Shown: positions 1-8,081, counted from the first letter of the stretch. The stretch is DNA of 14,053 nt from Ruminococcus_G sp963594675 (GCA_963594675.1 CAVBGA010000157.1:1-14053), one strand, 5' to 3'. Notes: generated by a model from the sequence alone, not told the origin. Numbers and translations are program-made.

Positions 1-1
1 T

Positions 2-1471
2 TCTGAGACAGATACTGAGGTGGTAGTAAAGCTGGTGGATTATTATTATAAGAAGTATTCCATCGGTCCTTTGGATGCCATTGCAAAAACGATGGTTCGC
101 GTAAGGGGTTCCTATGCTTTGGCCATCATGTTCAAGGATTATCCGGGAGAGGTATGGGTAGCAAGAAAAGACAGCCCTATGATCATCGGTGTAACCGACA
201 ATGAAGCCTATGTGGCTTCCGATGTACCGGCCATCATGAATTATACAAGAAGCGTATATTATATTGAAAATCATCAGATGGCATGCCTGAAAGCAGGTGA
301 GGTGACTTTCTACAATCTGGATGGAGATACCGTTGAGCTGGAGCGCAAGGAAATTGAATGGGATGCTGAGGCAGCGGAAAAAGGCGGCTATGAGCATTTT
401 ATGCTGAAGGAGATTCATGAGCAGCCCAAAGCTGTGAAGGATACTCTGGGGGCTTATATTAAAGAAAATGCCATTAACTTTAGTGAAGAAGGACTGGATG
501 ATGAGACCTTGGCTAATGTGGAGCGTATTTATATTGTTGGCTGCGGTTCTGCCTATCATGTGGCAGTAGCTGCCAAATATATCATCGAGGATCTGTCGGA
601 TGTTCCGGTGGAAATTGATGTAGCTTCTGAATTCCGTTATCGATCTCCGAAACTGGTGAAAAATTCCCTGATGGTGGTAATTTCACAGTCTGGAGAGACC
701 GCAGATACCCTTGCAGCTTTACGTCTGACTAAGGAAAAGGGCATTCCGGTACTGGGTATCGTAAATGTGGTAGGTTCTAGTATTGCCAGAGAGAGTGATT
801 ATTGTCTCTATACCTATGCAGGTCCGGAGATTTCTGTGGCAACGACTAAGGCCTACAGTGCACAGCTTATTGTTTCCTATCTGCTGGCCATTAAACTTGG
901 CAGAGTGAAGGGCCTGATTTCTCAGGAGAAGGAAGAAGAATATATTGCAGAGATGGAGACTCTTCCGGAGAAAATCGAGAAAACTTTGGAGGATAAGGAG
1001 AGAATCCAGTGGTTTGCATCTAAGTATGCCAATGCCAGAGATATTTTCTTTATCGGCCGTGGTATCGATTACGCAATTTGTTTGGAAGGAAGCTTGAAAC
1101 TTAAGGAAATCAGCTACATTCATTCAGAGGCTTATGCCGCTGGAGAACTGAAACATGGTACCATCAGTCTGATCGAGGATGGCACCCTGGTAGTTGGTCT
1201 TCTTACAGAAAATGATTTATTTGAAAAGAGCATCAGCAACCTTGTGGAAGTAAAGAGCCGCGGGGCTTATCTGATGGGTATTACAAACTATGGAAATTAT
1301 AGCGTTGAGGATACTGTAAGTTTTAGTGTATACATTCCTAAGACAGAGCAGCATTTTGTGGCAAGTCTGGCGATTATCCCCCTTCAGTTGCTTGCCTACT
1401 ATGTCAGCCTGTCCAAGGGCCTCAATGTAGATAAACCGAGAAATCTGGCAAAATCGGTTACCGTTGAATAA
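2..1471 (+). CDS. glmS: Glutamine--fructose-6-phosphate aminotransferase (isomerizing), 5'-truncated by window edge
   Basis: GlmS converts fructose-6-phosphate and glutamine to glucosamine-6-phosphate, the cytoplasmic entry step to UDP-GlcNAc, peptidoglycan and amino-sugar glycans. The gene enters from the left edge. The frame is open from base 2 and reads SETDTEVV, a conserved stretch near residue 120 of the family, so 489 residues are visible and roughly 120, including the N-terminal catalytic Cys, are missing. The end of the glutaminase domain is followed by two SIS sugar-isomerase domains. The first has GCGSAYH (bases 539-559), SQSGET (683-700) and SVATTKAYS (833-859). The second has KLKEISYIHSEAYAAGELKHG around bases 1095-1157, carrying the Lys, Glu and His positions used in isomerization. 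The C-terminus PRNLAKSVTVE matches the usual GlmS end, including its catalytic Lys. A glmS ribozyme, if present, would lie outside the window. The next gene begins 17 bases after the stop, suggesting co-transcription. Confidence 0.97.
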   Translation, partial: SETDTEVVVKLVDYYYKKYSIGPLDAIAKTMVRVRGSYALAIMFKDYPGEVWVARKDSPMIIGVTDNEAYVASDVPAIMNYTRSVYYIENHQMACLKAGEVTFYNLDGDTVELERKEIEWDAEAAEKGGYEHFMLKEIHEQPKAVKDTLGAYIKENAINFSEEGLDDETLANVERIYIVGCGSAYHVAVAAKYIIEDLSDVPVEIDVASEFRYRSPKLVKNSLMVVISQSGETADTLAALRLTKEKGIPVLGIVNVVGSSIARESDYCLYTYAGPEISVATTKAYSAQLIVSYLLAIKLGRVKGLISQEKEEEYIAEMETLPEKIEKTLEDKERIQWFASKYANARDIFFIGRGIDYAICLEGSLKLKEISYIHSEAYAAGELKHGTISLIEDGTLVVGLLTENDLFEKSISNLVEVKSRGAYLMGITNYGNYSVEDTVSFSVYIPKTEQHFVASLAIIPLQLLAYYVSLSKGLNVDKPRNLAKSVTVE

Positions 1472-1488
1472 AAAGGATAGATTTTGTT

Positions 1489-2649
1489 TTGAAAATTGTA
1501 AACAGATTACTTGTGCTACTGATGATTCTTATGACGGCCTATGGCCTGCACCCTCTTTGGCTTCCTCTTGTAGAGGATACGTTAGGGAATTTTAAGGAAA
1601 GTGAGACCGCTCAGACCTTATCGGATGCGGTGGAAGCCACTCAGAAGATGCTGGGAAGTTCCGGTGAGCTGGAGGATGCAGATGATAGTTCCACATCGGA
1701 AGCGGCCAGCACAACGACAGAAGCATCAGAACCGGGAGAAGCTTTAAGCTACTACAATACCAGCTATGGCGAAGAACTTAGCGGGACTGCCCGTGAGTTT
1801 TACAATGCCCTGGTGAAAAATTATGTAGGCACTGGCTCATCCCAAGCCTTCGACATTACTTTTTACAATCCTATTACCTTTGATCCATCTAAGGAGTCAG
1901 GGGAAGGGAGTTTGGAAGAGGCGAAGACAGAGATTCAGTATGCACTCCAGAATTCTATTGATGCATTTCGATACGATTATCCGGAGGTTTTCTGGCTGTA
2001 TAGTGCCAGTGTCAACTATCGCTACACTATGTCTGGTGTGGGAGACAATTATACGTCAGGTACCATTAGCACGGCCACAGTGACACCGGTTGCTGCTACT
2101 ATGCCGGATTCTGGTGATAGCGCTGCAGATTATATTTCTCAATTTAATGCGGCGGTGGATCAGGCAGAGGCAGAGTTACGCAATCAGATAGCAGAGGATG
2201 CCGGTCGCTATACTAAGGCAAAGACCATTCATGATTATCTTTGCAATAAGCTGTATTATAGCGATAGCAGTGAGACCTATGTGCATACAGTGATTCCCGC
2301 CTTCTTAGGCGATGGCGGTGTGGTATGTGAAGGTTACGCAAGAGCTTATAAGATTCTTTGTAACCGCTTTGATGTGCCTTGCATCTGTGTCTGCGGTACG
2401 GGAATTACTCCGGACGAGACGGGAAGTCATATGTGGAATGCCGTAGAAATGGAAGATGGAAAATGGTATTTGACAGATGTAACCTGGGATGACCAGGACG
2501 ATAGCATAAGAGAACAGTATCTGCTGACAGGAACAGACAGCGATGGATTCTATTGTAAGGTTTCTGAGGATCACATCGCCAGTGGTAAATTTGCTTCCTC
2601 CGGTATGGAATTTATTTATCCTGAATTTAGCAGCACATCCTATCAATAG
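1489..2649 (+). CDS. Membrane-anchored or secreted transglutaminase-like domain protein
   Basis: This 386-residue protein probably acts outside the membrane. The N-terminus MKIVNRLLVLLMILMTAYGL is a basic start followed by one hydrophobic segment. No clear signal-peptidase AxA site follows, so it may be a signal anchor. Residues about 57-84 form a Ser/Thr/Glu/Ala-rich linker. The C-terminal half is a transglutaminase-like fold: C280 in GVVCEGYA, H314 in SHMWN and D330 in YLTDVTWDD give a complete Cys-His-Asp triad. Members of this superfamily include cysteine proteases, peptidases and cross-linking enzymes; the substrate cannot be read from sequence. The start is TTG at 1489, with AAAGGA at 1472-1477 eleven bases upstream. 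The next in-frame ATG would cut into the hydrophobic segment, so TTG is preferred. It lies 17 bases after glmS and 67 bases before glf, which suggests a cell-envelope role (inference). Confidence 0.85.
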   Translation: MKIVNRLLVLLMILMTAYGLHPLWLPLVEDTLGNFKESETAQTLSDAVEATQKMLGSSGELEDADDSSTSEAASTTTEASEPGEALSYYNTSYGEELSGTAREFYNALVKNYVGTGSSQAFDITFYNPITFDPSKESGEGSLEEAKTEIQYALQNSIDAFRYDYPEVFWLYSASVNYRYTMSGVGDNYTSGTISTATVTPVAATMPDSGDSAADYISQFNAAVDQAEAELRNQIAEDAGRYTKAKTIHDYLCNKLYYSDSSETYVHTVIPAFLGDGGVVCEGYARAYKILCNRFDVPCICVCGTGITPDETGSHMWNAVEMEDGKWYLTDVTWDDQDDSIREQYLLTGTDSDGFYCKVSEDHIASGKFASSGMEFIYPEFSSTSYQ

Positions 2650-2716
2650 AATGGACATGCTGAGAAAATCATGCAAGGTGAAAAGTAAAATCAGTCAGGA
2701 AGCAGGGAGAAAAAAA

Positions 2717-3835
2717 GTGAAATATGATTATTTGATTGTAGGGGCGGGATTGTTTGGATCCGTATTTGCCCGGGAAGCAAGTGACGCAGGAAAAAAAGTG
2801 TTGGTGATTGACCGGAGAGAGCATATTGCTGGCAATGTGTATACAGAAAAGCTTGAAGGCATCCATGTTCATAAATATGGAGCTCACATTTTCCATACCA
2901 ACAACAAAGAAGTATGGACATATGTCAATCGCTTTGCGGAATTTAATAGATTTACCAATTCTCCGGTAGCGAATTATAAAGGAGAGCTGTATTCCCTGCC
3001 TTTTAACATGTATACCTTCAATAAAATGTGGGGTGTAATCACACCGGATGAGGCGGCAGCCAAGATTGAAGAACAGAAAAAAGCGGCAGGAATCACAGAA
3101 CCAAAGAATCTGGAGGAGCAGGCCATCAGCCTTGTGGGAACAGATATTTACGAAAAACTGGTAAAGGGATATACCCAGAAGCAGTGGGGCAGACCTTGTA
3201 CAGAACTTCCGGCCTTTATTATTCGACGTCTTCCTGTGCGCCTGACTTTTGACAATAATTATTTCAATGCCCTCTTTCAGGGAATCCCCACCGGGGGGTA
3301 TACAAAAATGGTGGAGCATATGCTGGATGGCATCGAGGTACGCACGGGAATTGATTATTTGGAGCATAAGGCCGAATTGGAAAAAGAGGCGGACAAGGTG
3401 ATTTACACAGGAGCCGTAGATGCTTATTTCGACTTTTGTTATGGTCCCTTGGAATATCGCTCCGTTCGTTTTGAAAATGAGCTTTTGGACATCCCGAATT
3501 TTCAGGGAAATGCTGCAGTAAACTATACCGATGCAGAAACACCATGGACCAGAATTATTGAACACAAATGGTTCGAATTCGGTAAGGATGATCAGGGCAA
3601 TGACCTTCCAAAAACCGTGATTTCCAGAGAATATTCCTCTGAGTGGAAGCCGGGAGATGAACCCTATTATCCCGTAAATGATGAGAAAAACGGTCAGCTG
3701 TATGAGAAATACAAAGTCTTAGCAGCAAAAGAAGACAAAGTGATTTTTGGAGGTCGTTTGGGTGAATACCGTTATTACGATATGGATGCAGTAATTGCAA
3801 GTGCTTTGGAGCTTTGCAAAAAAGAGTTGTCTTGA
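2717..3835 (+). CDS. glf: UDP-galactopyranose mutase
   Basis: Glf is a cytoplasmic flavoenzyme that interconverts UDP-galactopyranose and UDP-galactofuranose, the donor for galactofuranose in surface glycans. Its 372 residues match the usual 365-390. The FAD-binding Rossmann motif is YLIVGAGLFG (residues 5-14), followed by VLVIDRREHIAGN. HKYGAHIFHT (52-61), YTQKQWGRP (152-160), RRLPVR (170-175), NYF (181-183) and QGIPTGGYT (188-196) are family blocks. R171, Y182, R279, Y353 and D355 line up with substrate-binding residues of characterised mutases. GGRLGEYRYYDMD near the C-terminus is the second FAD contact. NALF at 184-187 is less typical than the family's usual acidic/aromatic residues there. 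GTG at 2717 is chosen because AGGGAG (2704-2709) lies 7 bases upstream and the protein then begins VKYDYLIVGAG. Longer in-frame starts lack a ribosome site and overlap the previous gene. No glycosyltransferase genes are adjacent. Confidence 0.95.
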   Translation: MKYDYLIVGAGLFGSVFAREASDAGKKVLVIDRREHIAGNVYTEKLEGIHVHKYGAHIFHTNNKEVWTYVNRFAEFNRFTNSPVANYKGELYSLPFNMYTFNKMWGVITPDEAAAKIEEQKKAAGITEPKNLEEQAISLVGTDIYEKLVKGYTQKQWGRPCTELPAFIIRRLPVRLTFDNNYFNALFQGIPTGGYTKMVEHMLDGIEVRTGIDYLEHKAELEKEADKVIYTGAVDAYFDFCYGPLEYRSVRFENELLDIPNFQGNAAVNYTDAETPWTRIIEHKWFEFGKDDQGNDLPKTVISREYSSEWKPGDEPYYPVNDEKNGQLYEKYKVLAAKEDKVIFGGRLGEYRYYDMDAVIASALELCKKELS

Positions 3836-3860
3836 CAAGAAAAACAAATTGTAGTAACAT
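3832..3860 (+). promoter_or_regulatory. trp operon promoter overlapping glf stop codon
   Basis: A perfect -35 TTGACA (3832-3837) is followed by a 17-base spacer and -10 TAACAT (3855-3860, 4 of 6 consensus). This predicts a transcription start near 3867, just before the T-box leader. The glf TGA stop (3833-3835) lies inside the -35 box. The position at the head of the T-box makes this the likely main trp promoter; the start site is inferred. Confidence 0.75.
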
Positions 3861-3866
3861 TGAGTC

Positions 3867-4185
3867 AGTTTAACAGGGTAAACCGTTGAGGCGGAGATAA
3901 AAGTAGCCCATGCGCGCACAGAGAGTTCGGGTGGCTGAGAGCCGAATCGAGAAGCAGACTACTAAATGGACCGTTGAGGGCACAGTCAAAGGTATCGGAG
4001 GAATTATCTGTCCTATAAGATACTGAGTATTCTGTGACGTGAGGCATACGTCAGTTGCCGGAGATATGTTAGTATTTCGCAAAGTGCACGGACTTTCCGT
4101 GAAGCAAGGTGGCACCGCGGGTGTGATATCTATGGATATATGCTCGTCCTTGGCAGATTATCATCTGTCTTGGACGAGTTTTTTT
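3867..4185 (+). promoter_or_regulatory. T-box leader, tryptophan-specific
   Basis: T-box leaders bind a cognate tRNA. Uncharged tRNA pairs its 3' end with the leader and stabilises an antiterminator. The invariant T-box AAGGTGGCACCGCGG is at 4106-4120. Stem I contains AGAGAG and the GGTGGCTGAGAGCC-type distal segment (3920-3944), then the specifier-loop side with codon TGG (Trp) at 3967-3969. The four bases meant to pair with the tRNA acceptor end are UGGC (4110-4113), complementary to GCCA, which fits the G discriminator base of bacterial tRNA-Trp. AAGG (4106-4109) can pair with CCTT (4148-4151), which would block the 5' arm of the terminator. A perfect 6-bp hairpin TGACGT/ACGTCA (4035-4053) sits in the middle region. 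Specifier, acceptor match and downstream trp genes agree. Confidence 0.95.
4143..4185 (+). terminator. T-box intrinsic terminator (trp attenuator)
   Basis: CTCGTCC (4143-4149) pairs with GGACGAG (4172-4178). An inner GGCAGAT (4152-4158) pairs with ATCTGTC (4163-4169) around loop TATC. Seven T residues follow (4179-4185). It is mutually exclusive with the antiterminator and would also stop read-through from glf. Confidence 0.93.
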
Positions 4186-4186
4186 G

Positions 4187-4205
4187 TTGTATAGGAAACT
4201 TTGTT
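4187..4205 (+). repeat. Post-terminator element, copy 1
   Basis: TTGTATAGGAAACTTTGTT begins 1 base after the T-tract of the trp T-box terminator. The same 19 bases occur exactly at 13457-13475, also directly behind a terminator, and a diverged core is at 12216-12228. Its function is unknown. It is too short and gene-poor to be an insertion sequence. Confidence 0.6.
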
Positions 4206-4233
4206 CATGCAAGGAAAAATTAGGAGGAGAGCT

Positions 4234-5724
4234 ATGTACCCATCATTAGAAAAGATTAAAGAAATTGCAGCTTCTGGTGCGTATCGAAGAATTCCTGTAT
4301 GTAGGGAGTTGTACTCGGATCGTTATACACCGGTGGAAGTATTGAGAACTCTGAGAGGAGCCAGCAGACATTGCTATTTGTTGGAAAGTGCCAGTCAGAC
4401 AGAGGTTTGGGGCAGATATTCCTTCCTAGGCTATCATCCCACTTTGGAGATTAGCTGCATTGACGGGGATATGAAAATTACCAAGCTGAATGATTACGGC
4501 CAAGAGGAAGTAAGCCACAAGCAGGTGACTCATCCGGGCGAAGTGATTCGAGATATCATTGAGCAGTATAAAAGTCCTAAGCTGGAGAAATTCCCCACAT
4601 TTACTGGTGGTCTGGTGGGATATTTTTCTTATGATTATATTAAATATAGTGAGCCTAAGCTGAAATTAGAGGATCACGAGCAGCAGGATTTCCGGGATTT
4701 GGATTTGATGCTCTTTAACGATGTGATTGCTTTTGATCATTATCGCCAGAAGGTATTTTTGATTACAGGTGTTATGACGGATGATTTGGAGGCGTCCTAT
4801 CAGGAAGCGGAGGAAAAACTGGATGAAATGGCCCGGCTTCTGCGTTATGGGGATAAGAAAAATTTTGAACCCTTGAAACTGACCTCTGAAATAACTCCTA
4901 AATTTCCAAAAGAGAAATACTGCGAAATGGTGGAAAAAGCTCGCCACTACATTTACGAGGGAGATATTTTCCAGGTGGTACTTTCCAATCCCCTGCGGGC
5001 GAAGGCTCAGGGAAGCCTCTTTGACACCTATCGAGTATTGAGAACCTCCAATCCTTCTCCTTATATGTTCTATTTCAGCAGCGATGATATTGAGATCGCA
5101 GGAGCTTCCCCAGAGACCCTGGTGAAGCTGGAGGATAAAAAACTTAGCACCTTCCCCTTGGCGGGTACAAGACCCAGAGGCAAATCAAGAGAAGAAGATC
5201 TGGAACTGGAGCGGGGCCTTCTTCAGGATGAAAAAGAGTTGTCAGAGCATAATATGCTGGTAGATTTGGGAAGAAATGATATTGGTCGAATCAGCAAAAT
5301 TGGTAGCGTGGAAGTAGAAAAATATATGTGCATTGAGAGATTTTCTCATGTTATGCATATCGGTTCTACGGTTACCGGAGAAATCAGAGAAGATCTGGAT
5401 GCGGTAAATGCCGTAGACTCCATTCTTCCGGCAGGAACCCTGTCCGGTGCTCCTAAATTTAGAGCCTGCGAGATCATCGAGGAATTGGAGCAAAGCAAGA
5501 GGGGAATCTATGGTGGTGCCATTGGCTATCTGGATTTTACAGGAAATCTGGATACCTGCATTGCCATTCGTCTGGTATATAAAAAGAATGGCAGCATTTG
5601 TATTCGTTCCGGAGCAGGTATCGTAGCCGACAGCGTTCCGGAAAGCGAATTCCAGGAGTGTATCAACAAGGCCGGAGCGGTTGTTCAGGCGATTAAAATT
5701 GCAGAGGGAGGTTTGGACAAATGA
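4234..5724 (+). CDS. trpE: Anthranilate synthase component I
   Basis: TrpE (496 residues) converts chorismate to anthranilate using ammonia delivered by TrpG, the committed step of tryptophan synthesis. The chorismate-binding domain fills the C-terminal half: GASPET (290-295), TFPLAGTRPRG (306-316), DLGRNDIGRIS (344-354), HVMHIGSTVTG (372-382), GTLSGAPKFRA (401-411) and SGAGIVADSVPESEF (459-473). LLES (49-52) and NPSPYMFY (273-280) match the N-terminal and central parts of the tryptophan feedback pocket in characterised enzymes, so feedback inhibition is expected (inference). ATG at 4234 is chosen because TAGGAGGAGA (4221-4230) precedes it closely; an upstream in-frame TTG at 4201 lies before the ribosome site. 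Its stop overlaps the trpG start by 4 bases (ATGA). Transcription is under the Trp T-box. Confidence 0.98.
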   Translation: MYPSLEKIKEIAASGAYRRIPVCRELYSDRYTPVEVLRTLRGASRHCYLLESASQTEVWGRYSFLGYHPTLEISCIDGDMKITKLNDYGQEEVSHKQVTHPGEVIRDIIEQYKSPKLEKFPTFTGGLVGYFSYDYIKYSEPKLKLEDHEQQDFRDLDLMLFNDVIAFDHYRQKVFLITGVMTDDLEASYQEAEEKLDEMARLLRYGDKKNFEPLKLTSEITPKFPKEKYCEMVEKARHYIYEGDIFQVVLSNPLRAKAQGSLFDTYRVLRTSNPSPYMFYFSSDDIEIAGASPETLVKLEDKKLSTFPLAGTRPRGKSREEDLELERGLLQDEKELSEHNMLVDLGRNDIGRISKIGSVEVEKYMCIERFSHVMHIGSTVTGEIREDLDAVNAVDSILPAGTLSGAPKFRACEIIEELEQSKRGIYGGAIGYLDFTGNLDTCIAIRLVYKKNGSICIRSGAGIVADSVPESEFQECINKAGAVVQAIKIAEGGLDK

Positions 5725-6299
5725 TTCTTTTGATTGATAATTACGATAGTTTTTCCTATAATCTCTTCCAGTTGGTGGGTTCTGTGGAGCCGGATATTAA
5801 GGTAGTGAGAAATGATGAATGCAGCATTGCCGACATTGAAGCAATGGATCCAGAAGCCATTGTGATTTCTCCCGGACCGGGTCGTCCTGCCGATGCAGGA
5901 ATCTGTATCGAGGCGATTCGATATTTTGCAGGGAAAAAGCCAATACTTGGGGTTTGCCTGGGCCATCAGGCCATCTGCGAAGCCTTTGGGGGAACCATCA
6001 CCTATGCCAAAAGTCTGATGCATGGCAAAAAGAAGACCATTATCAAAAAGGGAGAAGGTAAAATCTTTAAGGATATGGATGCTGAATTTCCTGCAGCAAG
6101 ATATCATTCTTTAGCTGCAGATGAAGGAAGCCTTCCAGAGTGTCTGGAAGTCACTGCGATTTCTGATGATGGAGAAATCATGGCAGTGGATCACAAGGAA
6201 TATCCTGTATTTGGTTTACAATTCCACCCGGAATCAGTTATGACACCGGATGGCAGAAAAATGATAGAAAATTTCATGGAGGTAGTGAGAAATGATTAA
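5721..6299 (+). CDS. trpG: Anthranilate synthase component II (glutamine amidotransferase)
   Basis: TrpG (192 residues) hydrolyses glutamine and channels ammonia to TrpE. It is a class I glutamine amidotransferase of normal length for the unfused subunit. The oxyanion segment is SPGPGRP (50-56). The nucleophile is C79 in GVCLGHQAI, and H169/E171 in FHPES complete the triad. The N-terminus MILLIDNYDSFSYNL is typical of TrpG/PabA. It could in principle also serve aminodeoxychorismate synthase, as in some Firmicutes, but the operon position makes TrpG primary. It overlaps trpE by 4 bases and trpD by 8, so translational coupling is likely. Confidence 0.97.
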   Translation: MILLIDNYDSFSYNLFQLVGSVEPDIKVVRNDECSIADIEAMDPEAIVISPGPGRPADAGICIEAIRYFAGKKPILGVCLGHQAICEAFGGTITYAKSLMHGKKKTIIKKGEGKIFKDMDAEFPAARYHSLAADEGSLPECLEVTAISDDGEIMAVDHKEYPVFGLQFHPESVMTPDGRKMIENFMEVVRND

Positions 6300-7302
6300 A
6301 GAGGCAATTATTAAACTTGCAAAAAAAGAGGATCTTTCCTATGCAGAAGCAGAGACCGTAATGAATGAGATTATGAGTGGAGAAGCCAGTCAGGTGCAGA
6401 TGGCCGCTTATCTGACAGCCCTTTCTATTAAGGGAGAGACCATTGATGAGATTACTGCATCTGCAGCAGGTATGCGTTCCCATTGTGTCAAACTGCTTCA
6501 CGATATGGATGTGCTGGAGATTGTAGGAACCGGTGGAGACGGCTCTAACTCCTTTAATATTTCCACCACGGCTTCTCTGGTTATCGCAGCAGGTGGTGTA
6601 CCGGTAGCAAAGCATGGCAATCGTGCGGCATCTTCCAAATCCGGAGCTGCAGATTGTCTGGAAGCTTTAGGTGTTAATATCACCATTTCCCCAGAAAAGA
6701 GTCAGGAGCTGCTTTCTAAGATTAATATTTGCTTCCTTTTCGCACAGAATTATCATATTGCCATGAAATATGTTGCTCCGGTTCGTAAAGAGCTGGGAAT
6801 CCGTACCGTATTCAATCTGATTGGTCCCTTGACCAACCCTGCAGGAGCCAATATGGAGCTTATGGGGGTTTATGCCGATGAGTTGGTAGAGCCGCTGGCT
6901 CAGGTTATGGGCAATCTGGGTGTGAAAAAAGGAATGGTCGTTTACGGACAGGATAGTCTGGATGAGATTTCCATGAGTGCACCTACCTCTGTTTGTGAGA
7001 TCAAGGATGGATGGTTCCATTCCTATGTGATCACTCCGGAGCAGTTCGGATATAAAACCTGTACAAAAGACGATCTGAAGGGTGGTACACCTGCGGAAAA
7101 TGCCCAGATTACAAGAGATATCTTAAGCGGCAAGGAGACAGGACCCAAGCGTCATGCGGTATGCCTTAATGCGGGTGCATCTCTGTATATTGCCGGCAAG
7201 GCAGAGTCTATGGAAGCCGGTGTTCGTATGGCAGAAGAGCTGATTGACAGTGGTGCTGCTATGGCAAAATTAGAGGAATTCATTAAGGAGAGCAATGCAT
7301 GA
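6292..7302 (+). CDS. trpD: Anthranilate phosphoribosyltransferase
   Basis: TrpD (336 residues, usual length) transfers the phosphoribosyl group of PRPP to anthranilate. The PRPP/metal motif GTGGDGSNSFNIST is at residues 79-92. KHGNRAASSKSGAAD (107-121) is the second conserved loop. The acidic motif DSLDE (221-225) matches the second metal site. The N-terminal helical domain is complete (IIKLAKKEDLSYAEAE and QMAAYLTAL). The ATG at 6292 lies inside the end of trpG, so the genes overlap by 8 bases; GGAGGT at 6279-6284 serves as its ribosome site. The 3' end overlaps trpC by 4 bases. Confidence 0.98.
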   Translation: MIKEAIIKLAKKEDLSYAEAETVMNEIMSGEASQVQMAAYLTALSIKGETIDEITASAAGMRSHCVKLLHDMDVLEIVGTGGDGSNSFNISTTASLVIAAGGVPVAKHGNRAASSKSGAADCLEALGVNITISPEKSQELLSKINICFLFAQNYHIAMKYVAPVRKELGIRTVFNLIGPLTNPAGANMELMGVYADELVEPLAQVMGNLGVKKGMVVYGQDSLDEISMSAPTSVCEIKDGWFHSYVITPEQFGYKTCTKDDLKGGTPAENAQITRDILSGKETGPKRHAVCLNAGASLYIAGKAESMEAGVRMAEELIDSGAAMAKLEEFIKESNA

Positions 7303-8081
7303 ATATCTTAGATAAGATTGCAGACCGAACCAGAGAGAGAATTGCCCTGGAAAAGACAAAATTGCCCCTGGAAGATTTGAAAAAAATGATTCCGGAGAAT
7401 AATCCCCATCCGGGACTTTTCTTAGAGGCCTTGAAGGCACCGGATATGTCTTTCATTTGTGAAGTAAAAAAGGCTTCCCCCTCTAAGGGATTGATTGCTC
7501 CGGATTTTCCTTATCTGGATATTGCCAGGGAATATGAGGCAGCCGGTGCGTCCGCTATTTCCTGTTTGACGGAACCCTATTGGTTTCAGGGATCGGATGC
7601 CTATCTGCAGGAGATTACAAGCCAGGTGAAAATTCCGGTTCTTCGTAAAGATTTTACCATCGATGAGTATATGATCTGGCAGGCCAGACGTTATGGTGCA
7701 TCCGCTGTGCTCTTAATCTGTTCCTTGTTGGATGATGCCCAGCTAAAAGACTATCGGCAGCTGGCGGAAAGCCTGGGAATGGATGCCTTGGTGGAGGCCC
7801 ATGATGAAGAAGAGGTGGAAAGAGCCCTGAAAATCGGTGCCAAGATTGTGGGGGTCAATAACCGTGATTTGAAGACCTTTACGGTGGACACCAACAATAG
7901 CATTAAGCTTCGCAGGCTGGCACCGTCGGATGTGGTTTTTGTTTCAGAAAGCGGAATTAAAAGCCATGAGGATATTGCCCATCTCTATGAAAATGAGGTA
8001 GATGCTGTTTTGATTGGGGAAACCCTTATGCGCAGCCCGGATAAAAAGGCGACTTTGTCCCAGTTGAAGTATGGGGAATGA
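7299..8081 (+). CDS. trpC: Indole-3-glycerol phosphate synthase
   Basis: TrpC (260 residues) is a beta/alpha-barrel enzyme closing the indole ring of carboxyphenylaminodeoxyribulose phosphate to indole-3-glycerol phosphate. Catalytic and binding positions known for the family are present: E55 and K57 in CEVKKASPSKG, K117 in LRKDF, E166 in LVEAHDE, the Asn of GVNNRDL (185-191) and S218 in SESGI. It is a single-domain TrpC with no TrpF domain fused to the C-terminus: the protein ends at KYGE right after the barrel. It overlaps trpD by 4 bases (ATGA). A 74-base gap follows before trpB, the only non-overlapping junction in the operon. Confidence 0.98.
   Translation: MNILDKIADRTRERIALEKTKLPLEDLKKMIPENNPHPGLFLEALKAPDMSFICEVKKASPSKGLIAPDFPYLDIAREYEAAGASAISCLTEPYWFQGSDAYLQEITSQVKIPVLRKDFTIDEYMIWQARRYGASAVLLICSLLDDAQLKDYRQLAESLGMDALVEAHDEEEVERALKIGAKIVGVNNRDLKTFTVDTNNSIKLRRLAPSDVVFVSESGIKSHEDIAHLYENEVDAVLIGETLMRSPDKKATLSQLKYGE

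Noticed and set aside
2669..3565. A 298-codon open frame on the minus strand opposite glf
   Set aside because: It is antisense to a strongly conserved glf, is rich in Cys/His/Phe without any recognisable domain, and lacks a convincing ribosome site.
3865..4115. Minus-strand open frames across the trp leader
   Set aside because: They run antisense through the structured T-box RNA and show no protein-family features.
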